From an uncultured Candidatus Neoarthromitus sp. (GTDB taxonomy: Bacteria; Bacillota; Clostridia; Clostridiales; Clostridiaceae): DNA of 64,000 nt. The stretch is taken from the NCBI GenBank assembly GCA_937890765.1, contig CALADQ010000009.1:38946-102945 (forward strand), given 5' to 3'. Each line of letters starts with the position of its first letter. The stretch's first letter is position 1. The notes under the pieces are model-generated. The model did not search any database and had not been told where the DNA came from. It saw only the letters and a list, made by a program, of their open reading frames with translations. Positions 1 to 9,085 of this stretch are shown here, one piece after another. A program made the translations under genes and the position numbers.

Positions 1-2595
1 TTCTGGCTCCCTGTTGAAAAATGCTCTATACACTCTAGCCACATATCCCGCAACTCCACCTTGAACTTGCGCATTATTTCCTTCAGAAGTTCTGAATGTT
101 GGAACATCCAAAGTAGTACTCTTAGTTCCATACTTAAGAACTAACTTCATATCTTTATACTCAGTTCCAACTCTAAGTCCTGATAGCTCAATTATATTTT
201 TATCAACATTGTACTTAGCAACAACTCCACTAACTCCTGAACCTGATACTTCAACTACTATTCCTTCTTTATCAGGATTTTTAATATCAGCAGTTACATT
301 AGCAGTTGTTGTTGTTACTCCAGAAACTTGTACTCCTGAAGTTCCAACTTGAACCTTAGTATCACCAGCTCTCCCAGTAGCATATCTAGTTATACCCTGT
401 TGTGTTTTAATTCCACCTGCATTTATAGAACCAAAAGCACCTATTGAATCTGTTCTTATAGTATTAACCCTATATCCATCCTCCGATGTAGTAAAATCAA
501 ACCTAAAATCTCTAGTCCTATCAGCCTGAATTCCAGTAATAGTTATTTCAACCATTTCTGAAGCCGATTCAACATTTGAAGCGTTAAAGTTCAATTTAGC
601 CTCATTACCAACTAGATAATCGTAATCTATATTACCTGATTTATCTACACCATTAACTACTCTATAAGTTTTTTCCATTTTAACATTAGCATCATCTATT
701 TTTTCATAAGTACCATTATTATTTATATAAGCAGTAACTCCATTTAAAATCGAATCCGCATCTTTCACTCTTCCAACAAATCTCACTCCACCTGGAATTT
801 GCTCATACTCTAACTTGGAATCAATCCACGCTTCAGCTCTATTTTCTTTATTAGTAGTTGTAAACCTATTTTCATTTGTTCTAGTATTTGGGAACAACAC
901 ATTAGAATAAGGAGCACTTGCATTTCTTCCTAAAGAAACCGGATTTCCATACCTCTCCCTTCCATTATCATTATAAACAGTTTCAAGGGACAAGAAATCA
1001 TAATTTCTATTCTGTTCTAATCCAGTTATTTCGATAGCAAACCAACTAGATTTACTGTTTTTACCATCTTTAGACTTAACATTCTTAACTTCGTAAGTTT
1101 CCCCACCTCTTAATCCTCTAACTTCAATTCTCTCAAGGTTAGTTGTGTCATCAACTTTAACAATGTAAGTCAATCTATCAAGACCAACATTTACTTGATA
1201 TAAATTACTTTTATTAAGCAGTGTATTATATCCACCAATCTCTGAAGATCTATTCTCAGACGTTGCAACAACTAAATATTTTCCTGTAACCCCAGGTGTT
1301 CCTGTAGCCCTACTATCATCAAATCTAACTCTTTGAGTTCTCTCTCCATCACCTGATTTATAAGTTATATCCATGTATTCAAACTCATAAGTTGTCCTAT
1401 TATTAAGACCATTTATCTTAATATCTTTGTACCTATTCCTATAATCTACATCTGAAGCAGAAAAATTTGACTTTGGCTCTCCAGGATATTTACCAACTGA
1501 GAAGTTACCTACTTCAGCATTAAATACATCTCCTCTTCTGTCAGTAACAGTAACACCTGTTATAACTGAATCTGTATCCTTAACAACATCAACCAAAGTA
1601 ACTGATGAACCTGAAACATTAACAAACGTATGCTCATTTTGCTCTATTATATTATCACCATCATCAACAAATTGATTAGCTTGTTTTCCATCTACGGATC
1701 TAATATAAGAGTATAAAGAATCAGTTAAAGTCCAAGTAGCAGTAGGTATAACAGCACTTCCTGTATTATAGTTTAAATCTGTCTGTAGTGAGTAAGTTGT
1801 AAATTCCTTTTTAATACTATCATAGCTTGTACCTAAATACAAATCGGTCCTAGAATCTAATTCTATATTAGTTACATTTATTCCAGTTGGAAGTCCTCTT
1901 AGAGTTAAGTAAACCAATCCATTCTCGTCAACCAAAGAATTTAAATTCTCAACTGAAGAAGCCTTTCTAGGAGATTCGAATCTAATATCTTTCGCTGAAA
2001 CATTAGTAGTCCTTGTTTTTCCATCTTGCTCATAAGTCACTAACAACTCAAGCCCTTTATTCTTGTCCAATCCTAAAAATGCATCATTCAATTTTTTACC
2101 AAGTATATCTTGTCTAGCTGTAGAGATTGAATTTCCACCATTATGCTGGTTAGAATTAATCAGATTAACATTGTCTCTGTACTCACTAACAGCATTACTT
2201 ATTTCACTTCTTAGGTAGGATTCCAAATTTCCTGTAATCCTTAATCCTAATCTTATAAAACCACCTTGTCTATCGTCAGCTTCATAAGCTGTTTTATTTT
2301 GTCCAACAATAGTCTTTTTACCTAAAACACCAGTTTCCACTTTTTCAATTGATAGAACAGTTTCTTTAGTTTCAGATGCTGTTGAAGATAACTTATCATT
2401 AGAATTTATATCGTAAGCATCAACAACCTCTAAACCATTCAAAGACCAGTTATTTTCGAAGAACCCTTGATCTTTAGATATATCTACATTAGTAGTTACG
2501 CCCGCAGCATTCGCATGAGTAGCTGGAACAACCGTTACCGCCATAGCAATCAGAGCGACGCTTGCAACCAAATTTCTCAATTTTTTAGATTTCAT
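1..2595 (-). CDS. Large secreted surface protein with FnIII-like repeats and a DUF4214-like segment (C-terminus off the left edge)
   Basis: An open frame runs from an ATG at 2593-2595 to the left edge: 865 codons, no stop. A strong Shine-Dalgarno (AGGAGGA) lies 5 bases upstream. The N-terminus is a signal peptide: MKSKKLRNL, a hydrophobic stretch, then a likely cleavage site in THANAAG. The mature part is rich in N, D, T and S and repeats a motif of the type I-x-GL-x5-Y-x-F, for example INGLNNRTTYEF (about residue 388), ITGLEQNRNYDF (about 522), ITGIQADRTRDF (about 683) and LSGLRVGTEYKD (about 802). This resembles the E-F region of fibronectin type III or Ig-like beta domains. The last visible residues, YVARVYRAFFNREPE, match the start of DUF4214, a domain of secreted surface proteins. 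Role inferred: cell-surface adhesin or antigen. No cell-wall anchor is visible because the C-terminus is missing. Confidence 0.8.
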   Translation of the reverse strand, partial: MKSKKLRNLVASVALIAMAVTVVPATHANAAGVTTNVDISKDQGFFENNWSLNGLEVVDAYDINSNDKLSSTASETKETVLSIEKVETGVLGKKTIVGQNKTAYEADDRQGGFIRLGLRITGNLESYLRSEISNAVSEYRDNVNLINSNQHNGGNSISTARQDILGKKLNDAFLGLDKNKGLELLVTYEQDGKTRTTNVSAKDIRFESPRKASSVENLNSLVDENGLVYLTLRGLPTGINVTNIELDSRTDLYLGTSYDSIKKEFTTYSLQTDLNYNTGSAVIPTATWTLTDSLYSYIRSVDGKQANQFVDDGDNIIEQNEHTFVNVSGSSVTLVDVVKDTDSVITGVTVTDRRGDVFNAEVGNFSVGKYPGEPKSNFSASDVDYRNRYKDIKINGLNNRTTYEFEYMDITYKSGDGERTQRVRFDDSRATGTPGVTGKYLVVATSENRSSEIGGYNTLLNKSNLYQVNVGLDRLTYIVKVDDTTNLERIEVRGLRGGETYEVKNVKSKDGKNSKSSWFAIEITGLEQNRNYDFLSLETVYNDNGRERYGNPVSLGRNASAPYSNVLFPNTRTNENRFTTTNKENRAEAWIDSKLEYEQIPGGVRFVGRVKDADSILNGVTAYINNNGTYEKIDDANVKMEKTYRVVNGVDKSGNIDYDYLVGNEAKLNFNASNVESASEMVEITITGIQADRTRDFRFDFTTSEDGYRVNTIRTDSIGAFGSINAGGIKTQQGITRYATGRAGDTKVQVGTSGVQVSGVTTTTANVTADIKNPDKEGIVVEVSGSGVSGVVAKYNVDKNIIELSGLRVGTEYKDMKLVLKYGTKSTTLDVPTFRTSEGNNAQVQGGVAGYVARVYRAFFNREPE

Positions 2596-2856
2596 ATTTG
2601 TCCTCCTAAATCTTTAAAACAAAGTTAAAAACTACTTCACCATAATAATTATTACTAAAATTTAATTATTGTGTATTGTGATTTTCTCTTGGCATAATAA
2701 TAACATTTGTAATCTTTTTTTAACATATTTATATAATATGATTTTTCTAATGTTTTACTATTATTTTGAATTATATCTCCTATTCTCTCTATTTTCCTTA
2801 CAATTTTATTTTTTAAATTACACTTTAACACGAAGTATAACACCTATAATTTAATA

Positions 2857-2882
2857 TTTAGAATTTAAATTTAAATTCTAAA
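2857..2882. repeat. Perfect 26-bp AT palindrome
   Basis: TTTAGAATTTAAA is followed directly by its exact reverse complement. It lies about 260 bases upstream of the surface-protein start. It could be an operator, a cruciform-prone element or chance in AT-rich DNA. Confidence 0.5.
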
Positions 2883-2886
2883 CTAA

Positions 2887-2916
2887 AGGAGCATCTTTTC
2901 TATAACAGACGCTCCT
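2887..2916. other. Hairpin AGGAGC/GCTCCT
   Basis: A six-base stem encloses an 18-base loop. The T-runs on either side are poor and no gene ends here, so calling it a terminator is doubtful. Confidence 0.25.
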
Positions 2917-3278
2917 CCTTTATAACAAACTAAGGTTTCAAAATAGAAATATTTATTTATATAGAATAATTACAAAATATTAACAAAAGTTATAAATTAA
3001 AGCCATAAACAATAATACTAACTAAAAATTTTACTTATACTGCTTAAAACCAAGAAATAAATATAGATTAAAACAAGTTTTATTATATTCCATCTTAATA
3101 TTAAGAGGTTAAACATTAATATCTCTCAATATTAACGCAACTCATTATACATAATTTTAGATAAAAATTCAATAATAATCATAAATTATTATTTTATTTT
3201 TTTTGTTTTAAATTGATTTATTTACAATTATTATTTATTTTATAAATCTAGATTAATTTCGACTTGGAGGATAAATAA

Positions 3279-3992
3279 ATGATAAACAAACTTAAATTAC
3301 GCCATTTTATTATGGTTTATCCCTCTTTATGGATCGTTTATTGCATTTTCGAATTGATATCAGGAAACATCTCAGATTTGTACAGCATGATAATGAATTT
3401 AATACCTGCTTTGTTATTATGCATAATATCTTATTTGTTCTATATCTATTATGAAAAATCCATATTTCTAAAAACCAAAGGATTAATATTTTCCATATCT
3501 TCTTTGTTTTTAACGGACCAAATTTCTAAAATAATAGTCTCATCAATATTTAAATCAAAAAACATAACAACCCTCAAAGTTATACCCAATTATTTTTCAA
3601 TAACACCTTACATTAATGATAAAGGTTCTTTTGTCGCATCAAGATTCAATATAAATGCTCCATTTATTATTTTTACGATTTTCAATTTTTTAATTTTGTT
3701 ATTGATATTTTGGATATATAGGTTTAAACTTCATAAAAAACAAATTAGTTCAATAGAACAAATATCTTTTATATTTTTATTTTCTGGTGGTCTCTGTTCG
3801 CTTATAGATAAAATTTTTTGGGGTGGAAGTTTGGATTTCTTACACATAAATAATTTGTTTATTGCAGATGTAAAAGATATTTTCATAACTTTAGGACTTG
3901 CAAGTTTTATTCTATCAAGTATAATTTCAGACGATCAAATAAATTTAAAAGAATTTTTAAATTTTACATTTAAATTAAAAATTTCCAAATAA
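3279..3992 (+). CDS. lspA: Signal peptidase II-like protein with extra N-terminal membrane region
   Basis: Family role: cleaves the signal peptide of prolipoproteins after lipid attachment, in the membrane. Visible family motifs: LTDQISKI (about residue 77), NDKGSFVASRF, SGGLCSLIDKIFWGGSLDFL with the first catalytic Asp, and FIADVKDIFITLG with the second. The protein has 237 residues against about 150-170 for typical LspA. The excess is an N-terminal stretch of about 65 residues that looks like two additional membrane helices. The start is supported by GGAGG seven bases upstream. It lies 21 bases before the antiporter ATG and is probably co-transcribed with it. The motifs diverge from the consensus (NDKGSF instead of NxGAAF), so an inactive or specialised paralogue is possible. 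Confidence 0.75.
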   Translation: MINKLKLRHFIMVYPSLWIVYCIFELISGNISDLYSMIMNLIPALLLCIISYLFYIYYEKSIFLKTKGLIFSISSLFLTDQISKIIVSSIFKSKNITTLKVIPNYFSITPYINDKGSFVASRFNINAPFIIFTIFNFLILLLIFWIYRFKLHKKQISSIEQISFIFLFSGGLCSLIDKIFWGGSLDFLHINNLFIADVKDIFITLGLASFILSSIISDDQINLKEFLNFTFKLKISK

Positions 3993-4013
3993 TTAAACGT
4001 GAGGAGGATTTAT

Positions 4014-5177
4014 ATGGATCCTAATTTTTTAATTGAATTATGCTTAATTTTGGTTTTAACTAAATTTCTTGGGTCTATCACAAACAAACTCAAAATAACA
4101 AATGTTGTTGGCGCTTTAATAGCTGGTATAATTTTGGGTCCTTCAGTGTTAAAAGTTGTTTCATACGATACATTTTGGGAATACGCATCTCACATAGGTG
4201 TTATTTTATTGATGTTCAATGCAGGACTTGAAACAGATTTAGATCACATAAAAAAAGTTGGGCTATCATCATTTTTAATCGCTACGATGGGAGTTATTTT
4301 ACCTCTTATTGTTGGATTTTCAATTGGGTATTTTATAATGAACCTATCGTATTTAGACAGTATATTTTTAGGAATTATTTTTACCCCTACGTCTGTTTCA
4401 ATAACATCTCAAACATTGAAAGACTTGAAAGCATTTTCTTCAAAGTCAGGCTCTGCAATTATGGGTTCTGCAATTATAGATGATATTTTGGGTGTTTTCA
4501 TATTGACTCTTTTTGGAGGATCTTTAGGACAAGAAGTTGAAATTAAAAGTGTGTTAATTGGACTAGCTTTGTTTTTTGTGTTTGCATATTTGCTTATAAA
4601 ATTTTTGCCAACATTCGTAAACAATTTCAGCATAAGCAAAGAGCATAAACACAGAATGCCACTTTATGCGCTAATTTTATGTTTTGCTATTTCATTTATA
4701 AGTGAAGAATTTTTTCACGTTACTTCAATAATAGGCGCATATTTGACAGGTATTGTTTTTTCAAAATACGTTTTTCAACACACTGTCTACAAGCAATTAA
4801 ATTATTTGAGCTACTTTATTTTTTCGCCAATATTTTTCGCAAGCATAGGAATGCAAACAAAATTATCTTCTTTCAATAAAACAATAATTATATTTACAGT
4901 TATATTGTTTATTGGTGCTGCTTTAAGTAAATTTGTTGCTTGCTTCATAACATCAAAAATTTTGGGATATGAATTTTTGGACTCAGCAAAAATAGGAGTC
5001 GGTATGATTTCGCGGGGTGAAGTTGCTTTAATTATAATGAACATAGGTATTGCTAATGGAATTTTAAAAGAATCTTTAGTTTCACCTCTCATAATTGTTG
5101 TAATTTTGACCACGATAATAACTCCAATTCTTTTGTCGAGTTTGTATAAAATAAAACATTCTGTTAGGAATGCGTAA
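4014..5177 (+). CDS. Cation:proton antiporter, CPA2 / Na_H_Exchanger family
   Basis: A 387-residue membrane protein made almost entirely of hydrophobic helices. It shows the KefB/NapA-type layout: VVGALIAGIILGPSVL near the N-terminus, a paired acidic motif IIDDILGVFIL in the middle, and MISRGEVALIIMNIG in the last third. It ends after the transmembrane domain without the RCK/KTN regulatory domain of many KefB proteins. I place the start at the ATG at 4014. The upstream in-frame GTG at 3999 overlaps the Shine-Dalgarno GAGGAGG and cannot be the start. Likely role: K+/H+ or Na+/H+ exchange for pH and ion homeostasis. The transported ion cannot be told from sequence. Confidence 0.85.
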   Translation: MDPNFLIELCLILVLTKFLGSITNKLKITNVVGALIAGIILGPSVLKVVSYDTFWEYASHIGVILLMFNAGLETDLDHIKKVGLSSFLIATMGVILPLIVGFSIGYFIMNLSYLDSIFLGIIFTPTSVSITSQTLKDLKAFSSKSGSAIMGSAIIDDILGVFILTLFGGSLGQEVEIKSVLIGLALFFVFAYLLIKFLPTFVNNFSISKEHKHRMPLYALILCFAISFISEEFFHVTSIIGAYLTGIVFSKYVFQHTVYKQLNYLSYFIFSPIFFASIGMQTKLSSFNKTIIIFTVILFIGAALSKFVACFITSKILGYEFLDSAKIGVGMISRGEVALIIMNIGIANGILKESLVSPLIIVVILTTIITPILLSSLYKIKHSVRNA

Positions 5178-5208
5178 AAGGCTGAACATTAAATTGTCCA
5201 GCCTTTTT
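5176..5208. terminator. Bidirectional terminator between antiporter and YhaN-like gene
   Basis: AAAAGGCTG pairs with CAGCCTTTT, with T-runs on both strands. It closes the plus-strand antiporter transcript and the minus-strand ATPase transcript. Confidence 0.85.
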
Positions 5209-7624
5209 ATAAGTTTATGATGTAAGCATTTCCTTTTAAAAATTCCACTTCTCTTTTTGTAGATACAAACAAAATAACTTGTCTATCCTTTGAATATTTT
5301 TCAAGAAGCATCAAAGCTTTTTTCATTCTACTGTCATCATAAGACAAAAATAAATCATCTAAAATTAATGGAACTTCTCCCTTGTCTTCATAAATTAAAT
5401 CCGCAATTGTAATTCTAAGTGCGAAATAAATTAAGTCCCACATCCCAACATTTAAAAATTCTATTCCCAATCTTTCTTTAACTAAAACAGAACCATCGCT
5501 TCCAACTCCACCACTTATTCTTCGCGTACTCAAAGAATCTTTATTCAGATATTTTATTACATAATCTATTCTGCTAGAAATTTCAGATGAAAATGTTTCT
5601 TTTAGTTCATAATAAATATCCGTAACTTTATTTATATACATGTCTATGTTTATAATTTTACTTTCCAAATATGAGATTGTGCCTTTTAAAGAATTTATTT
5701 CATCGTTTATTAAATTAACTTGATACTTATTGTTGTCATAATTTTTTAATTCACCTTTCAACAAACATATTTCAGTATCAATTTCTTTAAGCTCATTTTT
5801 CAAAAAAGTATATTCACTTTCTATTTGGGATTCAGTTTTAGAAACTCTAGTGTTTTCATATTCTTCAAGAGATTCCATTTCATTTATTAAATCGTATTTA
5901 TTTCTATTGTTTAAAATATTTTTAAGCTCGTTCTTCTTAAGAGCTAATTCATTTTTCACACTTTCCCGGTGATTTAATTTAAATTCCAAATTATCGATAA
6001 AATTTTCAATATCTTGTATGTATAAATCTTCAAATCCAAATCTTTTTAGCATATCAAGAAGAATTTTCTCTTCCTTTTTGAAAGACTTAATAACGCTTGT
6101 ATATGATAAATCTCCATCTTTAAATCTAAAACTCAATTCATCTAATTCATCTTCTATTTTTTTTATGTTGTCCACATCTTTTTTAATTTTGTAGTAACTA
6201 TAAGGATAAAGTTCATTTTCTATTTTAGAGATTTGGTTTTTAAGGTCATAAAATTTAGAAGCTTGGGAATCTACATTTTCCAAATCTTTATATTCTTTAT
6301 ACAATATTGAAACATACACAATCCCAACTAAAACTAACGAAGTTAAACTTATCAAAACAATCCCCATCTTATTTATATTTAACACTGGAGCGAATACAGT
6401 TATCAACAAACATAATAACAAAACAGACAAACAAACTTTCTTGTATCCCTTTTTCTGTTTGTTCTTTTTGAGCCTTGAGGAATTTTTATACTTGTTAAAC
6501 AAATTTCCAAAACGACTATTGCCCTTTATTTTATCTATTTCCATATTTAAATTTTCAATTTTCTTAACCTTATCCGTATAAAAAAGCAAATTAGATTTTA
6601 CAACAACATATTTATCAAGCTCACGATTTAAATATTCAAAACGTTCAAACACCTTGCACTCTTCATTAAAATCAAGCTTATTAACTTTCAAAACTTCTCT
6701 CTTACGCTCTTTATAAATTGAAACTCTCTGTTTAAGCTCGTCTATAAAATCTTTAGACAAATCTTCTCCATCAATTTTAGGAATGTCATCATCTATATTT
6801 TTAAAATCACTTTCTAGTTTATCAATTTCATCTTCTGTGCAACATAATTGGGAAACCAAATTTTTAAGATTTATGTATTTAAAATATTTTCTACAAACTT
6901 CAACATTAGTAAAATTATTAATAAGTTGCTCTCTTCTCTTAATTAAAACATTCAACCTATTTTCATCCAAAGAATTTAAATGAACAACCTCATTAGCTTG
7001 ATTTAGCTTGTCCACCAATTTCGAATATTTTTCATAAAGCTCATTTAAATTCACAGAAACTTTTATATTTTTAATAACATCTTTCGCACTGTTAATTAAT
7101 TCAACAGATCTATCAAACGAAAACCGATTATCGAAATTCTCTTTTATTTTTGAGATATCGTTCATAAGTTTAGAGTCGCCGTTTAAAGAAACAAAATCAT
7201 CTATATTTTTAACAAACATAGTTCTGTTGAAAGCTTCGAATCCTATATCCAAAAAAGTTTTTCCTGGTTGATCTAAGTTCAAATTAAAAATTTTTTCACC
7301 ATCACAAACTCTCGTAACACTACTTGAATCTTGAACCTTGGAACTCCCGAAGGTTCTTTCGATAGAATATTCTACATTATTCTTTTCAATAACTAATTCT
7401 CCCTTAGTTCTCTCCATCGAGAAAGGAGAATATTTCCTCCTAAAAAAACTTTTCAACACTTTTCTATCATTATCCATACCGTATAAAAAACAAACTATAA
7501 AATTTTGTATAATAGTTTTAACTTGCTTATTTTCAGTATAAATTATGTTAATTCCATTTTCTAAAGAAATACTTTTATTACTTATAAGACCGAAATTATT
7601 TATATTAATTTTCTTAATTTTCAT
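5207..7624 (-). CDS. YhaN-like SMC/Rad50-type AAA protein with degenerate ATP-binding motifs
   Basis: 805 residues with the layout of YhaN-type ATPases: an N-terminal head, long coiled coils (about residues 170-380 and 450-670), two membrane helices in the middle (about 400-445) and a C-terminal head. The Walker B-like PLILDDLFLSYDD is present near the C-terminus. The P-loop, expected as G-x4-GK-S/T, reads YTENKQVKT at about residues 30-38, with both glycines replaced and only the Lys-Thr kept. The ABC signature, normally LSxGT, reads LNVGM. ATP binding is therefore doubtful. YhaN is normally paired with the nuclease YhaO/SbcD; none is adjacent. It is alone between two terminators. Function unknown; a structural membrane-bound coiled-coil role is possible. 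Confidence 0.7.
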   Translation of the reverse strand: MKIKKININNFGLISNKSISLENGINIIYTENKQVKTIIQNFIVCFLYGMDNDRKVLKSFFRRKYSPFSMERTKGELVIEKNNVEYSIERTFGSSKVQDSSSVTRVCDGEKIFNLNLDQPGKTFLDIGFEAFNRTMFVKNIDDFVSLNGDSKLMNDISKIKENFDNRFSFDRSVELINSAKDVIKNIKVSVNLNELYEKYSKLVDKLNQANEVVHLNSLDENRLNVLIKRREQLINNFTNVEVCRKYFKYINLKNLVSQLCCTEDEIDKLESDFKNIDDDIPKIDGEDLSKDFIDELKQRVSIYKERKREVLKVNKLDFNEECKVFERFEYLNRELDKYVVVKSNLLFYTDKVKKIENLNMEIDKIKGNSRFGNLFNKYKNSSRLKKNKQKKGYKKVCLSVLLLCLLITVFAPVLNINKMGIVLISLTSLVLVGIVYVSILYKEYKDLENVDSQASKFYDLKNQISKIENELYPYSYYKIKKDVDNIKKIEDELDELSFRFKDGDLSYTSVIKSFKKEEKILLDMLKRFGFEDLYIQDIENFIDNLEFKLNHRESVKNELALKKNELKNILNNRNKYDLINEMESLEEYENTRVSKTESQIESEYTFLKNELKEIDTEICLLKGELKNYDNNKYQVNLINDEINSLKGTISYLESKIINIDMYINKVTDIYYELKETFSSEISSRIDYVIKYLNKDSLSTRRISGGVGSDGSVLVKERLGIEFLNVGMWDLIYFALRITIADLIYEDKGEVPLILDDLFLSYDDSRMKKALMLLEKYSKDRQVILFVSTKREVEFLKGNAYIINL

Positions 7625-7745
7625 AGAGTTACACGTCCTTGATAAAAGCTAAATTATCTATTTAAAATTTAAAATCTAAAATACAAAAAAATTCCAAAAT
7701 GTTACATTAATACTATATATTAATAAATTTTATATTGCAATATCA

Positions 7746-7780
7746 AAGAAAAAAAAGCTATCACTTAAAAGCAATAGCTC
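7746..7780 (-). terminator. Terminator after the carboxypeptidase gene
   Basis: On the minus strand AGCTAT...ATAGCT is followed by TTTTTTTC, just downstream of the stop at 7789. Confidence 0.8.
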
Positions 7781-7788
7781 ATTTATTT

Positions 7789-9048
7789 TCACCAAATCCT
7801 TTTATTTTTTTTAGGTCTAAATATTTTTAGTATCAAGAATATAAAAACCCCAACAACTAAAATAAACAAAATTATCACAAGAACATAAATCAAAATATTA
7901 TCAAATATTATTCCTTTCATGTTCGCATAAACGTTGTATGATTTTTCATATTCCCCAATCGTAATTTTAAATTTACCTACTGGCTTACTTCCATTTGTAA
8001 AAATATTTATATTATCCTTAGCAGTAATTTCAGTTTTTAAATTTTCCCTATTAAAATCATTATCATAAATATAAATGTCTTCTTTAAATTCTATTGGAAC
8101 AGATTCAACTTTCTCTGGACCAAAAAATCCAAACAATTTATATTTTAAATCTAAGTAACGAGAATAATCTTGACCTTTTGGAATAAAAACGGTTTTTTCT
8201 TTTGTCTTAGCTACTTCCATAAGGTTGAGCATATCTTTAAAAACATATGTATCTTCAGAATCATAAACCGACTTTAAAACGCAAATTATATAAGTCTTTC
8301 CATTAAGCTCAAATGCTCCAACTAAATTCCTACCTGCTCTTGATGTGTATCCCGTCTTTCCTCCAATCATACCTTCTGTTCCCAATAATTTATTGGAATT
8401 TTCATAAACTATAAGAGAACCATCTGGAAGAGTCACGGTGGTTTTTTCAATTCTCATAACCTCCCTTATCCAATCGTACTTTAAGGCCTCTTTCAAGAGA
8501 ATTGTCAAATCATAAGCCGTAGAATAATGTTGATCATCATGAAGACCAACTGCATTCACAAAGTGCGTATTTTTAATTCCCAATTCTTTGAGCTTATCAT
8601 TCATTAACTGCTCAAAACTTTTATTTAACATTTGAGAAATGTTATCTGCTACAACTTGCGCCATATCATTTGCAGAAAATATTAAAATTGATTTCATAAC
8701 GAAATCAGCACTAAGCTCTTGCCCAACTTCCATAGGATAATAATTTAAATTAATGGAATACTCGGGCATTTGTTTTGCAGATTCCGTAAATAGAAGAGTA
8801 TCATTGGGCTTTTTATTTTCTGCCAACAAAATCGCCGTAATAAGTTTAGTTACACTTGCTGGATACATTTTTTCATTAACATTTTTCCCTAATATAACTT
8901 CATTAGTTTCACCATCTATTACAACGTAAGCTTCGCCATAAATTTTAGGCATAACAGAAATATTTTCTTGGGCATTGACACTTATAAAATTACTAAAAAT
9001 TATATTTAACGATAAAATTAAACTCAAAAAAATTTTAAACATTCTCAT
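7789..9048 (-). CDS. dacF: D-alanyl-D-alanine carboxypeptidase (penicillin-binding protein, family S11)
   Basis: Removes the terminal D-Ala from peptidoglycan pentapeptides outside the cell. All three active-site motifs are visible: S-x-x-K in PASVTKLITA (Ser65, Lys68), S-x-N in FSANDMAQ (125-127) and K-T-G in GGKTGYTSRAG (231-233). There is an N-terminal signal peptide ending around VNAQE, the C-terminal beta domain of the PBP5 family, and a final membrane helix followed by a KKNK basic tail. This gives a membrane-anchored enzyme facing outward. It follows the polysaccharide deacetylase gene by 37 bases, so the two are likely one cell-wall modifying operon. The exact paralogue name (dacA, dacB or dacF) is not certain; spore-specific DacF is one option. 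Confidence 0.9.
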   Translation of the reverse strand: MRMFKIFLSLILSLNIIFSNFISVNAQENISVMPKIYGEAYVVIDGETNEVILGKNVNEKMYPASVTKLITAILLAENKKPNDTLLFTESAKQMPEYSINLNYYPMEVGQELSADFVMKSILIFSANDMAQVVADNISQMLNKSFEQLMNDKLKELGIKNTHFVNAVGLHDDQHYSTAYDLTILLKEALKYDWIREVMRIEKTTVTLPDGSLIVYENSNKLLGTEGMIGGKTGYTSRAGRNLVGAFELNGKTYIICVLKSVYDSEDTYVFKDMLNLMEVAKTKEKTVFIPKGQDYSRYLDLKYKLFGFFGPEKVESVPIEFKEDIYIYDNDFNRENLKTEITAKDNINIFTNGSKPVGKFKITIGEYEKSYNVYANMKGIIFDNILIYVLVIILFILVVGVFIFLILKIFRPKKNKRIW

Positions 9049-9085
9049 CCCCCAAAAATTATCAAATTAAATGATTAAAATTAAT

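Larger units (their letters stand above)
2596..3278. other. Non-coding gap between divergent genes
   Basis: These 683 very AT-rich bases hold no convincing gene; the short open frames have no Shine-Dalgarno and no complexity. They contain a perfect 26-bp palindrome (2857-2882), a weak hairpin (2887-2916), the Shine-Dalgarno of the surface-protein gene at the left and that of lspA at the right. Promoters for both divergent genes must lie here but I cannot single them out. Confidence 0.6.

Noticed and set aside
2655..2854. Two short opposed frames in the gap right of the surface-protein gene
   Set aside because: No Shine-Dalgarno, very low complexity, and each is the shadow of the other.
3999..4013. 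GTG start for the antiporter five codons upstream
   Set aside because: The GTG overlaps the Shine-Dalgarno GAGGAGG, which points to the ATG at 4014.
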